DNA of 64,000 nt from Impatiens glandulifera. Taxonomy: Eukaryota > Streptophyta > Magnoliopsida > Ericales > Balsaminaceae. Within the stretch, counting starts at the first letter, position 1. Each line of letters opens with the position of its first letter. Shown piece after piece: positions 46,327 through 56,117 of this stretch. The notes below the pieces were generated by a model. The model saw only the letters and a list, made by a program, of their open reading frames with translations. It ran no database searches and was not told the DNA's origin. The stretch is from contig NC_061863.1 of the NCBI RefSeq assembly GCF_907164915.1, positions 12,044,376 to 12,108,375 of the forward strand, given 5' to 3'. A program made the translations under genes and the position numbers.

Positions 46327-47089
46327 ATGAACTCCAACCCTCTAGCCAAGAAGATCCTACTGGCAGACTTTGAATCAATCTATCAGTATGAGGATCATGA
46401 AGTCAGGGAAATGTTCTTAGCCATTGAAAGGAGTGGGCTAAGAAGTTTCCTTGAGAACAGGTTCATCATCGACTACCTTGTAGTCGAAGAACTGTTCGAA
46501 ATCGTGAAAGAAGTGCACCGAGATATACTCGTTGCACAGGTTTACGGCCAAAAATTCCTTTTCAGCGAGACGGATTTCGCTGTCTACTGCGGTTTACCCA
46601 ATGAAGGGGTAACCGATCTAACCTATTCTCCGGTGACAATGGAAGAAATGTGTCGCCGGTTCTCTGGATCTGACATTCCGGTTAAACCCTGGGGTGCTAA
46701 GAGTCAACTTTCTCATAAGTACCAGATTCTCTGCGAGATTCTGGGAAAATCTGTCTTGTGCAGAGAGAAAAGTTACTATTACACTCAAAGGATCTTCGAG
46801 ATGATGATCGCTGTAACGGTTGGGACACCGGTTAACTGGTCCTGGATCATCTTCAGCAACCTGAAGAAGATGATTCTCTCCAACGATAACCGGATACGCT
46901 CCTCAGCTGAGCGGTTTCTGCGCAAGTCTGGAGATTCACACCGGAGCTTTCGTCACTCTGCATCCAAGGCACGTGCTCACCAAAGAACGAGTACAGGAGA
47001 TGATCGACCGTTGGGAAGCGGTTAAAGCTAGAAGAATTCAAGCTGCTGAGGCTTCAAATGCTCAAGCGGCTGAGTCGACAAATGTCTAA
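46327..47089 (+). pseudogene. ORF X1, element B: extra retrotransposon protein, one frameshift
   Basis: Collinear with the element A copy (LLADFESIYQYEDHE, RSGLRSFLENRF, VYGQKFLFSETDFA, YCGLPNEG, VTVGTPVNWSWII). About 190 residues are in frame. Near 46885 the text ACGATAACCGG replaces ACAAAACCGG and shifts the frame. In the corrected frame homology continues to the TAA at 47087, giving a natural C-terminus rich in Ala, Glu and Gln that the element A copy has lost. It is therefore the better guide to full length (about 253 residues). Confidence 0.75.
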
Positions 47090-47122
47090 AACCTGTCCTT
47101 TGTCTTTTTCTTTTCCTCTTAC

Positions 47123-47154
47123 AAAACCGGTACTTTTGTTGTAATACCGGTTTC
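47123..47154 (+). terminator. 3' stem-loop after X1, element B
   Basis: AAAACCGGTA (47123-47132) pairs with TACCGGTTTC (47145-47154) around the loop CTTTTGTTGTAA. ATTAATGAA follows downstream, as in element A. Confidence 0.65.
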
Positions 47155-47394
47155 TGTACTTCCATTAATGAAACAGATTTCCTTTCTTTCCAAATCAAAA
47201 TCTACAAACATTCAATGCGTCGTATCAAAATGAATCATTCTACTCTTGGAAACATAAACTCTTAAAGAGCATGCCTGACTTGATTTGACAAGACTTGCTT
47301 TTATTCTCTTGGAAAAATCACAAAATAATTAATGCCTAAGCATAAACGGCTAGATTTTCAAATCCTTGCAATAAATGTTGTCATTCATTCCAAG

Positions 47395-47407
47395 CTATAA
47401 AAAGGGG
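47395..47407 (+). promoter_or_regulatory. TATA box ahead of ORF X2, element B
   Basis: CTATAAAAAGGGG, about 100 bp before the X2 ATG, matching element A. Confidence 0.65.
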
Positions 47408-47505
47408 TTCAACCTTCTTCCTTCAAATCACGCCTTCAAGCATTCCTCTCTCTAAGAATTCAAAAGCTTAAGAACTCTCCTAAGCCTTCTTCACTCTTCA
47501 TCATC

Positions 47506-48264
47506 ATGTCTGCTGAAATTAGAAACACCCTGATCATCGACTTTGAAGACATCAAACATAGCTACGACCACGAATGCATTTATCAACATGTCATAGCTTC
47601 TGGCCTGCAAGGCTTCCTAAAGGGTTCGGACCTCATCCTCGTGGATGAGGTGTGCGAATTCTTTAACAACGGTCACGTTCTGGATGATGGCAGCATTCGC
47701 ACCATCATCGACGGTCAGTTCCTCCAGTTTTCTGAGGAAGAATTCGCCACATTCTTTCACCTTCCAACGGAAGGTTTCTCTGATTTTCCGACGCCGCATC
47801 TACCGGCTAAGGAAACATTTTTCAAGATCTTCTCCTCCTCCTACGCTCCTGTTAAGGACTTCGGGAAGAAAGAAGATCTCGCTCCTCACTACCAAGTCTT
47901 TCACGACTTGGTTCAAAGGTCTATCATAGGCCGAATGCCCAACCAGAACTACAGCCGGGAGGCATTTGATATTATGATAGCCATCATCCGCGAAACCGAC
48001 ATCAACTGGTCGTCCTATCTATTTAATAAGCTGAAGCAGCTTCTGACCGGTAAGAGGGGAAAGATCAGCTACGCCCCTCAGATCACTCGATTCCTCATGT
48101 CCAAACGTCGCAACCTTGGAAAAGGTGTTCCGGTTGGTTCCTTCAACACCATCACTATAGAAATGGTCTATAAATGGGTGTCAAGGATTGAGGAACGGTC
48201 TCCCCAAAACACCATGGAAAAGTGGTATCAAAGGAGGCTGGAAGGAGGATGGTTCACTGAATAA
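47506..48264 (+). CDS. ORF X2, element B: extra retrotransposon protein, unknown function
   Basis: 252 residues and intact; same length and landmarks as the element A copy (LIIDFEDIKHSYDHE, ASGLQGFLKGSD, IIDGQFLQFSEEEFATFF, HLPTEGFSDFPTP, IRETDINWSSYL, YAPQITRFLMSKRRN). The differences from element A fall in both conserved and variable positions, but the frame is kept. No signal peptide, membrane segment or known catalytic motif is visible. Confidence 0.75.
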   Translation: MSAEIRNTLIIDFEDIKHSYDHECIYQHVIASGLQGFLKGSDLILVDEVCEFFNNGHVLDDGSIRTIIDGQFLQFSEEEFATFFHLPTEGFSDFPTPHLPAKETFFKIFSSSYAPVKDFGKKEDLAPHYQVFHDLVQRSIIGRMPNQNYSREAFDIMIAIIRETDINWSSYLFNKLKQLLTGKRGKISYAPQITRFLMSKRRNLGKGVPVGSFNTITIEMVYKWVSRIEERSPQNTMEKWYQRRLEGGWFTE

Positions 48265-48290
48265 ACCTTTCATTTTATTCTCTTTTCCGT

Positions 48291-48318
48291 TTCTGGTCAT
48301 TTTGTTGTACGACCAGAA
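48291..48318 (+). terminator. 3' stem-loop after X2, element B
   Basis: TTCTGGTC (48291-48298) pairs with GACCAGAA (48311-48318) around ATTTTGTTGTAC. The loop is the same as after X1 in element A, on an unrelated stem. Confidence 0.65.
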
Positions 48319-48566
48319 CCGCTCCTATGTCTTTCTTCTCATGCATTAATGAAATATTTTAGTTTTCGGCCTTTTTCTTCATTATCTCATTCCGGTTTCT
48401 CAAACTCAAACTCATACTCAAAGTTAACTTAACAATCTCCGGTTAACAAGCTGTCAATAGAAACCGGAACTTCAGGCAAAAATGAAAAATTTGAAAAACC
48501 TTAACCGCCCATGGTTTTACCTCTCAAAATGAATTACCGCCCATTGAATTTCCGCTTTTACCGCCG

Positions 48567-48666
48567 AAAGTTACGGCAGTAACTTTTGGAGGGAAAGTTG
48601 GCGCCAAAAAAACACCAAAGTGACGGTTCATCTTCAAAACTGCTTGGAACCGCCAGCTATATAAAC
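48567..48666 (+). promoter_or_regulatory. X3 upstream region, element B: inverted repeat, E2F-like site, TATA
   Basis: AAAGTTACGGCAGTAACTTT (48567-48586), TTGGCGCCAA (48598-48607) and GCTATATAAA (48657-48666) are ordered and spaced as in element A. The inverted-repeat arms are unchanged; only the centre differs. Confidence 0.6.
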
Positions 48667-48784
48667 TCGAATCAACTCATTCAACACATGTGCTTTCTCT
48701 CTCTACAAATTTTCCAGAACTTCAAAAGATCTTCTCTCTCTCTCCGATCATCATCAATCTTCATCTTCTTCTCTCAAAACTACA

Positions 48785-50863
48785 ATGGATCTAGGCAAAG
48801 CCCCGTTTCAATGGATGTTGCAGGTAGACTTTGCAGACATCGATGAGCACGCTGATGACAAAAACAAGGCCGTTCTTCAACTTCTTCGAGAATCTGGGTT
48901 GGAGAAGTTTCTCTCTGGTCCGTTCACCATCTATCCGGCGGCGGTGACGGAGTTCTTAGCAACGGCGACACTGTTGAAAAGAAAAGTATCAGCTACCGTC
49001 AACGGGAAGGCGGTTCTTATAACTGAAGAAATTTTTGCGGAGGCCCTCGGTCTGCCTAACACAGGTTCGGACCTAAAATTCGACCTAACCGACGCAAAAT
49101 CAAATGCTGCCCGGTTGGTTGTATCCCTTTCAGGTCAGGATCTGGTGCTCCACTCCAGCCGGAAGATAAAGCTAACACCGGAATACAGATGGTTGGTGAC
49201 TGTAATTTCCAAATCGCTCCAAGGAAGGGGAGGTAACTTTGATAACCTCACAAAACTTAAGCTGAGAATGCTGTTAGCCATTGTCCGCAACGATAAGGTG
49301 GACTGGGGATACGTTTTGTATGAAGAGTTCTGTCAAATGATAATCAAGAAAGACGGCCGGGTGCAGGCGTATGCTATGCAAATTGTTAAGATTCTTGAGT
49401 TCCTTAATGTGGAACTAGGTGAAGGCGTACCGCTTCCAATCTCTAACATCCTTAACTCTGAATCAGTAGCAGAAAAACCGGAGAAGGCGATAAAGCCTAA
49501 AACCTCAAAAACCAAGTCATCTAAGGGAGCCAGTTCATCGGTTCCAGTTGAAGAAGAAGAAACAAGACAAAGAAAACCGTCCAGAAAAGCGGTTGAGGCA
49601 GAAGCTCAACCAGAACCGAAAAGGAGGAAGAAGGTATTAGCAAAGAAAAATGCAAAGAAACCGGCGGAGTCCGAGAAAACGCTTTCCTCGGACAATCCAC
49701 CGGAAAGAACCGCAGATGTCTTCCAGCCCATCCCAATCAACACCGTTGTCCCAACTCCCATCCCATCCGATTCTCCAAAGCAAACCGAATCTTCGGGGAG
49801 CGAGGAGAACAAGTCAAACTCTAAGGAGGAAGCAGAGAGAAATGTTGACTCTGCAACCTCCAAGTCACAAAGCAAGCAAGCCGATGAAGTATTAGCCGAA
49901 GTGGGCTTGAATACTTCAGAAGCCATTCAGAATGTGGTCCAAGAGATCATAAGAGAAACCGAAGAAGACGACGTTTCTAGTCGTCGGAAGCCAGAAAATC
50001 AGGTTGAAATACCTGATCAAACAGAAATTCAACCGGTCGATGAGACGACCAAATCAACAGAAAATGCACCTCCGGCTCAGGAGGAAAACATTGAAGAACG
50101 GGAACCTTCCGGTTCCGCAGGAGGCAAGACAGCCCCAGAAGGCCCTTCTCAGGCAGATAAAGGCAAGGGCATTCTGATTGAAGAACCAACTGAAACCGGA
50201 ACGGGCACATTGCAGATCGACCCTCAGACTGAAGCCTCAACCGAAGACGAATATCAATACACCTTAGAGCAAGAAAATGAACTATTTGATGAATTTATTC
50301 AAGATATGAATAAATGTGCAAGTGAAGCACTGGCTCCGTATATCCGGTGGGTGAAGCTCCGAAGCGAGACCAAACTATCCGACATGCTTCCAGGTTTCAG
50401 TGGAAACAGGCAGTGGGACGCACTCATCCAGCTAGAAGAAAGGGCACTCGAGTTAGCGAACACCCAATTAATCCAACCTGCGTTTTCCAAAGCTCCGGTA
50501 ATTCTTGAAAATGTGCGGTTACAGGCAGTTGAGAATGCCTTTCAAGAAATCCAAGGAAAGACCCTAGAACCGATTGAAATGAAAATGGCAGAACGATTCC
50601 TTGAGGTACGAGAACGGCTTGTGCGAAGCTTCGAACGCCTTGACAAGAAATGGTGGGATACTTGCCAACGACAATTCAACAATCCTGAGTTATTCCAAAG
50701 TAAGCCTTTCTTTTTAAGTGGGGAAACATCCGGCGCCTCTGAAAATCTGGAACACGAAACCGCTCAACCGGTAAAAGCCCTGGACATAGATCAGATCAAA
50801 CAAGCAGTGGTAGAAACAGTTGACTCATGTCTTGGGAACATCTACATCTACTTGGGCAGATGA
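48785..50863 (+). CDS. ORF X3, element B: X-domain plus long linker, chimeric 3' end
   Basis: 692 residues. The X-domain occupies about residues 1-230 (VDFADIDEH, ESGLEKFLSGPF, VTEFLATATLL, VNGKAVLITEEIFAEALGLP, RMLLAIVRNDKVDWGYVL). A Lys/Ser/Pro/Glu-rich, probably disordered linker follows (about 235-490), then a helical domain (YIRWVKLRSETKLSDMLPG near 515-535, WWDTCQRQFNNPELFQ near 615-635). It is open up to about 50860, where the sequence switches into a gag fragment and the frame ends. The coiled-coil middle seen in element A is therefore missing; only the last ~90 codons of X3 reappear at 51310-51580. Confidence 0.78.
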   Translation: MDLGKAPFQWMLQVDFADIDEHADDKNKAVLQLLRESGLEKFLSGPFTIYPAAVTEFLATATLLKRKVSATVNGKAVLITEEIFAEALGLPNTGSDLKFDLTDAKSNAARLVVSLSGQDLVLHSSRKIKLTPEYRWLVTVISKSLQGRGGNFDNLTKLKLRMLLAIVRNDKVDWGYVLYEEFCQMIIKKDGRVQAYAMQIVKILEFLNVELGEGVPLPISNILNSESVAEKPEKAIKPKTSKTKSSKGASSSVPVEEEETRQRKPSRKAVEAEAQPEPKRRKKVLAKKNAKKPAESEKTLSSDNPPERTADVFQPIPINTVVPTPIPSDSPKQTESSGSEENKSNSKEEAERNVDSATSKSQSKQADEVLAEVGLNTSEAIQNVVQEIIRETEEDDVSSRRKPENQVEIPDQTEIQPVDETTKSTENAPPAQEENIEEREPSGSAGGKTAPEGPSQADKGKGILIEEPTETGTGTLQIDPQTEASTEDEYQYTLEQENELFDEFIQDMNKCASEALAPYIRWVKLRSETKLSDMLPGFSGNRQWDALIQLEERALELANTQLIQPAFSKAPVILENVRLQAVENAFQEIQGKTLEPIEMKMAERFLEVRERLVRSFERLDKKWWDTCQRQFNNPELFQSKPFFLSGETSGASENLEHETAQPVKALDIDQIKQAVVETVDSCLGNIYIYLGR

Positions 50864-51309
50864 GGGAGTCCAGCACCCTTGGGCAGATGAAGTTGCATGA
50901 TGTGTTTGAGGACCTGAAAGCCTACGAATTCGAGATCAATTCTCGGATTGAAGATGAAACATCTACATCAACCGCAACAAGAGCTTTAGTCACATCGGTG
51001 GAACCGGCGGCTCCAGTATCAACCGCACCGGCTCCAGTCAAAAACACCGATCAAATTACCGACGATGTGATGGCGATGCTAGCCCAGAAATTCGGGAAAT
51101 TCATGAAGAAGAGCCAGCCACCATCTAATAATGATTTTAATTATAATTATGTAGATAAATCAAACAAAAGATGCTATAACTGTGATGGTTTTGGACATTT
51201 CAGGTCAGAGTGTAGAAAACCAAGAAGAGATGATAGAAAACCGGAAGGAAATTATCAAGGGAATAATTATCAAGGCAGCCGGTATCAGGGTAATAACTAT
51301 CAAGGAACT
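50856..51309 (+). pseudogene. Misplaced gag fragment inside X3 of element B
   Basis: From ATGAGGGAGTCCAGC onwards the sequence is gag (RESSTLGQMKLHDVFEDL, the CCHC knuckle CYNCDGFGHFRSEC and the NYQG repeats), almost identical to 41026-41470 and 53772-54220. It ends at ATCAAGGAAC, where X3 text resumes. Confidence 0.9.
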
Positions 51310-51580
51310 CAACAGACGGAAAAGAAGGACAACCGGAGAATCCACCGCAACTCCAAGCTGCAGACCCTTGACTGTCCCACCCCGTCCACCTCCAAAACCA
51401 ATTTGCGCTAACTTCAACCTTAAGAAAAAGGTCCCTTGTCATTCAAGTGTGTGGGCCGGTGTGGTGATAGATGCTGACAGACGCGCTAGAGAGCACAGAG
51501 CGCGAATAGAAGAAGCAAGAAGACGTCTGGACAAAGAGCTGGAAAAGGAGCAAGACAAGGGGGGATCATCCAAGCCTTAA
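51310..51580 (+). pseudogene. C-terminal end of X3, element B (after the gag fragment)
   Basis: In its own frame it reads ELNRRKRRTTGEST..., then FNLKKKVPCHSSVWAGVVID and a charged helix (RARIEEARRRLDKELEKEQ), ending GGSSKP with TAA. It matches the end of X3 in element A (37710-37985). It is out of frame with the preceding gag fragment. Confidence 0.82.
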
Positions 51581-51764
51581 ACTCTATTTCCTTAATTACT
51601 TTGAACAATTATGTTTGTGCTGTGTTTTCAGAACTTGGTTACCTTTGCTATCTTTTATGTTTTTCAAACATACTTTCTATGTTTTTCAAAACATACAATT
51701 TTACCTATTTCTATTTAAAACATACACTTATCAAAAATCAAACTCATGTCTCTCAAACACGTTT

Positions 51765-51945
51765 CTCTTAAATTAAGTAAGTTAATTTTCTTAAAACCGG
51801 CCATACATTACAATTTTTGAATATTTATTCTAAATAATCAAAAAGGGAGAAATTGATAGAAAAATTAAGTAGGTTAATTTTCTTAAAACCGGCCATACAT
51901 CACAATTTTTGAATATTTATTCTAAATAATCAAAAAGGGAGAAAT
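51765..51945 (+). repeat. Polypurine/LTR-edge repeats before the second subfamily II LTR
   Basis: A copy of AAAAAGGGAGAAATTGATAG with its LTR edge at 51854 precedes the true LTR start at 51946 by 92 bp. A third, degenerate unit begins near 51770. The same structure occurs before 54858. Confidence 0.82.
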
Positions 51946-53205
51946 TGATAGAAAAATTAAGTAGATTAATTTTTGGAACCGGCCAGACAAACTAAACAGA
52001 AGTTAAACTTCATGTGCAGGTACTAAACAAACCGGAACCGGAAATCTGGTGTCAAGAACTGGTTACTACAACTTCAAAGAAACCGGCTTCAAGTGATCAA
52101 GCCGAAGGATCACAGGAACCGGCATCTCTATCTCAAGCAACCGGTTAACGAAGAACAAAAGATCACACTCCAGCCGGATCGTAATGTACAAGACACAGAA
52201 ACCGGAAAGTACAGATCAAGAGTCAGAAGTTTCAAATCTCAAGAGTGACGTACCATGACGGAAGAAACGTGTATCGAAAGAATAAAAGAAGATCGGATCC
52301 GATCAGAAGCATGGGAGGAAAGCAATGATGCCTTGGTGATCCGATGCTGACGACCGGAAGCGGATGTTCAACACGTGTATCAATCTGAAATCCGGCTATG
52401 TCATCATCTGCTCAGAGTCACCTGCATGAATGCCAGGTGTTGAGGAAGATGAAACGTGCAAGCAACCCTTCTGCAAATAGGCGTGATGATGATCAACCAA
52501 TCCAGAAGAGAGAGAAGAAAGTAGCCGTTAGCTATTTTCAGCTATAAAAGGAAGTCGAAACGTCCTCATTCAATGCAGTTCGGTACTTGCAGTTGTAAGC
52601 ATCATAAAGTCAAAAAGTCATAAAGCATTAAATTCTAGAGAGATAAAGTCTTATATTCTAAAATCGGTTTGCCTAAAACCGGAAGTCATTTGTGTGATAT
52701 TGTGTTGAGTTGTTGTATTACATCAAAGTGTGAGTTTGGTGTAACCGGCGAGTAGCGAAGTTGGGCTCGACCGGAAGTATAAATTGTAACTCTAAAGAGT
52801 TAGTGGAGATCCTTCTCATAACCTGAGAAGAAGGGGTGACGTAGGAGGGTTTGCTCCGAACATCCATAAACAAATTCTCTTGTCGTGTGTTCTTTCATCT
52901 CGCTTTCATTTCCCGCTGTCTTACCGTAAACCGCAAACCAATCATACTCCCAAAACCGATCACTCACTCTCGTTAAACATCCTCCTTCTTAAACATCATC
53001 TAAAGTCGCAAACGTTGCTTCAACCTGAAACAGACACTTCCGCCCTTGAACACCGGTTCAAGAGTCTGTGACAGGTTGTGTAGTGCTGAGAAAGGTTTTA
53101 GTCTTTAACCGGACTATCACCAAGTTGTGTGTTGTTGTAAGAGGCCACCCTTACTAGAAACCGGAAAAACACCCCGGTCCTCCAAGGGCGTCCCCGATCC
53201 TAACA
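51946..53205 (+). repeat. Second subfamily II LTR (shared by B and C)
   Basis: 1260 bp, apparently differing from the first LTR at only a very few positions. It serves as the 3' LTR of element B and the 5' LTR of the gag-only element C. Confidence 0.93.
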
Positions 53206-53207
53206 AG

Positions 53208-53219
53208 TGGTATCAGAGC
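53208..53219 (+). other. Primer-binding site of element C
   Basis: TGGTATCAGAGC, two bases after the LTR. Confidence 0.9.
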
Positions 53220-53246
53220 GAGGTTCTTAGCACTCAAGCAACCAAA

Positions 53247-54323
53247 ATGGTGGGAAGCATGACTCACAGCGACAAGCCGCCAATGCTAAACAGCGAAGCA
53301 TTTAGCAGTTGGAAGAAGCAGATGTATCTACATCTGATAACATTGGATGATGAGATGAGTCGAGTCCTGAAAGAAGGACCGATCAAGATTAACAAGGAGG
53401 AAAGCCAGTGGACAAGTGAAGATCGGAGAAGAAGCAACCTGGACAACCATTGCATGAGGCACATCTATAAAGCCATAGATAACAACACTTTGAACAAAAT
53501 ATCAGAGTGCGAAAATGCAAAGGAAGCCTGGGAAACGATTATCCAGATCCACGAGGGAAACGAAAGAACCAAGGAGAATAAAATCTTGGTGGCTACACAG
53601 AAGTATGAAAACATAAGGATGAAACCGGGAGAAAATATGAAAGAATTTAGCAACCGGTTCACCAGCGTAGTAAGCGAGCTTCAGACACTCGGAAAGAAGT
53701 ATGACAACCGAGAAGTGATTATTAAAGCTCTAAGATCACTACCAAGCACGTGGGATATCAAGACCATGGTGATGAGGGAGTCCAGCACCCTTGGGCAGAT
53801 GAAGTTGCATGATGTGTTTGAGGACCTGAAAGCCTACGAATTCGAGATCAATTCTCGGATTGAAGATGAAACATCTACATCAACCGCAACAAGAGCTTTA
53901 GTCACATCGGTGGAACCGGCGGCTCCAGTATCAACCGCACCGGCTCCAGTCAAAAACACCGATCAAATTACCGACGATGTGATGGCGATGCTAGCCCAGA
54001 AATTCGGGAAATTCATGAAGAAGAGCCAGCCACCATCTAATAATGATTTTAATTATAATTATATAGATAAATCAAACAAAAGATGCTATAACTGTGATGG
54101 TTTTGGACATTTCAGGTCAGAGTGTAGAAAACCAAGAAGAGATGATAGAAAACCGGAAGGAAATTATCAAGGGAATAATTATCAAGGCAGCCGGTATCAG
54201 GGTAATAACTATCAAGGAACTCAACAGACGGAAAAGAAGGACAACCGGAGAATCCACCGCAACTCCAAGCTGCAGACCCTTGACTGTCCCACCCCGTCCA
54301 CCTCCAAAACCAATTTGCGCTAA
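53247..54323 (+). CDS. Gag of the gag-only derivative C (truncated gag fused to X3 tail out of frame)
   Basis: 358 residues. It is identical or nearly so to element B gag through the CCHC knuckle and NYQG repeats. The frame then crosses a deletion junction at about 54222 into X3 sequence read in the wrong frame (TQQTEKKDNRRIHRN...), ending at TAA 54323. All of pol, X1, X2 and most of X3 are gone. Elements that keep only gag between LTRs are known in plants (TR-GAG type) and depend on an autonomous relative for reverse transcription; element B or a sister is the natural helper. Confidence 0.85.
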   Translation: MVGSMTHSDKPPMLNSEAFSSWKKQMYLHLITLDDEMSRVLKEGPIKINKEESQWTSEDRRRSNLDNHCMRHIYKAIDNNTLNKISECENAKEAWETIIQIHEGNERTKENKILVATQKYENIRMKPGENMKEFSNRFTSVVSELQTLGKKYDNREVIIKALRSLPSTWDIKTMVMRESSTLGQMKLHDVFEDLKAYEFEINSRIEDETSTSTATRALVTSVEPAAPVSTAPAPVKNTDQITDDVMAMLAQKFGKFMKKSQPPSNNDFNYNYIDKSNKRCYNCDGFGHFRSECRKPRRDDRKPEGNYQGNNYQGSRYQGNNYQGTQQTEKKDNRRIHRNSKLQTLDCPTPSTSKTNLR

Positions 54324-54492
54324 CTTCAACCTTAAGAAAAAGGTCCCTTGTCATTCAAGTGTGTGGGCCGGTGTGGTGATAGATGCTGACAGACGCGCTA
54401 GAGAGCACAGAGCGCGAATAGAAGAAGCAAGAAGACGTCTGGACAAAGAGCTGGAAAAGGAGCAAGACAAGGGGGGATCATCCAAGCCTTAA
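54225..54492 (+). pseudogene. C-terminal end of X3 in element C
   Basis: Identical to the tail at 51313-51580, including the junction with gag. It has no start of its own. Confidence 0.8.
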
Positions 54493-54676
54493 ACTCTATT
54501 TCCTTAATTACTTTGAACAATTATGTTTGTGCTGTGTTTTCAGAACTTGGTTACCTTTGCTATCTTTTATGTTTTTCAAACATACTTTCTATGTTTTTCA
54601 AAACATACAATTTTACCTATTTCTATTTAAAACATACACTTATCAAAAATCAAACTCATGTCTCTCAAACACGTTT

Positions 54677-54857
54677 CTCTTAAATTAAGTAAGTTAATTT
54701 TCTTAAAACCGGCCATACATTACAATTTTTGAATATTTATTCTAAATAATCAAAAAGGGAGAAATTGATAGAAAAATTAAGTAGGTTAATTTTCTTAAAA
54801 CCGGCCATACATCACAATTTTTGAATATTTATTCTAAATAATCAAAAAGGGAGAAAT
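54677..54857 (+). repeat. Polypurine/LTR-edge repeats before the third subfamily II LTR
   Basis: A direct counterpart of 51765-51945, offset by 2912 bp. An LTR-edge copy lies at 54766 and the true LTR starts at 54858. Confidence 0.82.
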
Positions 54858-56117
54858 TGATAGAAAAATTAAGTAGATTAATTTTTGGAACCGGCCAGAC
54901 AAACTAAACAGAAGTTAAACTTCATGTGCAGGTACTAAACAAACCGGAACCGGAAATCTGGTGTCAAGAACTGGTTACTACAACTTCAAAGAAACCGGCT
55001 TCAAGTGATCAAGCCGAAGGATCACAGGAACCGGCATCTCTATCTCAAGCAACCGGTTAACGAAGAACAAAAGATCACACTCCAGCCGGATCGTAATGTA
55101 CAAGACACAGAAACCGGAAAGTACAGATCAAGAGTCAGAAGTTTCAAATCTCAAGAGTGACGTACCATGACGGAAGAAACGTGTATCGAAAGAATAAAAG
55201 AAGATCGGATCCGATCAGAAGCATGGGAGGAAAGCAATGATGCCTTGGTGATCCGATGCTGACGACCGGAAGCTGATGTTCAACACGTGTATCAATCTGA
55301 AATCCGGCTATGTCATCATCTGCTCAGAGTCACCTGCATGAATGCCAGGTGTTGAGGAAGATGAAACGTGCAAGCAACCCTTCTGCAAATAGGCGTGATG
55401 ATGATCAACCAATCCAGAAGAGAGAGAAGAAAGTAGCCGTTAGCTATTTTCAACTATAAAAGGAAGTCGAAACGTCCTCATTCAATGCAGTTCGGTACTT
55501 GCAGTTGTAAGCATCATAAAGTCAAAAAGTCATAAAGCATTAAATTCTAGAGAGATAAAGTCTTATATTCTAAAATCGGTTTGCCTAAAACCGGAAGTCA
55601 TTTGTGTGATATTGTGTTGAGTTGTTATATTACATCAAAATGTGTGTTTGGTGTAACCGGCGAGTAGCGAAGTTGGGCTCGACCGGAAGTATAAATTGTA
55701 ACTCTAAAGAGTTAGTGGAGATCCTTCTCATAACCTGAGAAGAAGGGGTGACGTAGGAGGGTTTGCTCCGAACATCCATAAACAAATTCTCTTGTCGTGT
55801 GTTCTTTCATCTCGCTTTCATTTCCCGCTGTCTTACCGTAAACCGCAAACTAATCATACTCCCAAAACCGATCACTCACTCTCGTTAAACATCCTCCTTC
55901 TTAAACATCATCTAAAGTCGCAAACGTTGCTTCAACCTGAAACAGACACTTCCGCCCTTGAACACCGGTTCAAGAGTCTGTGACAGGTTGTGTAGTGCTG
56001 AGAAAGGTTTTAGTCTTTAACCGGACTATCACCAAGTTGTGTGTTGTTGTAAGAGGCCACCCTTACTAGAAACCGGAAAAACACCCCGGTCCTCCAAGGG
56101 CGTCCCCGATCCTAACA
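54858..56117 (+). repeat. Third subfamily II LTR
   Basis: 1260 bp. It has a few private changes (for example GAAGCTGATG at 55272, TTCAACTATAAAAGG at 55449 and GTTATATTACATCAAAATGTGTG near 55624), so it is the most diverged of the three. Confidence 0.93.

Larger units (their letters stand above)
39199..56117 (+). mobile_element. Level 2 array, subfamily II: LTR - element B - LTR - gag-only C - LTR
   Basis: Three LTRs of exactly 1260 bp (39199-40458, 51946-53205, 54858-56117) enclose two internal regions. The whole block is flanked by the perfect 5-bp target duplication AAAGT (39194-39198 and 56118-56122) inside the 3' LTR of element A. The three LTRs are almost identical to each other, so the array is young. 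Confidence 0.93.
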
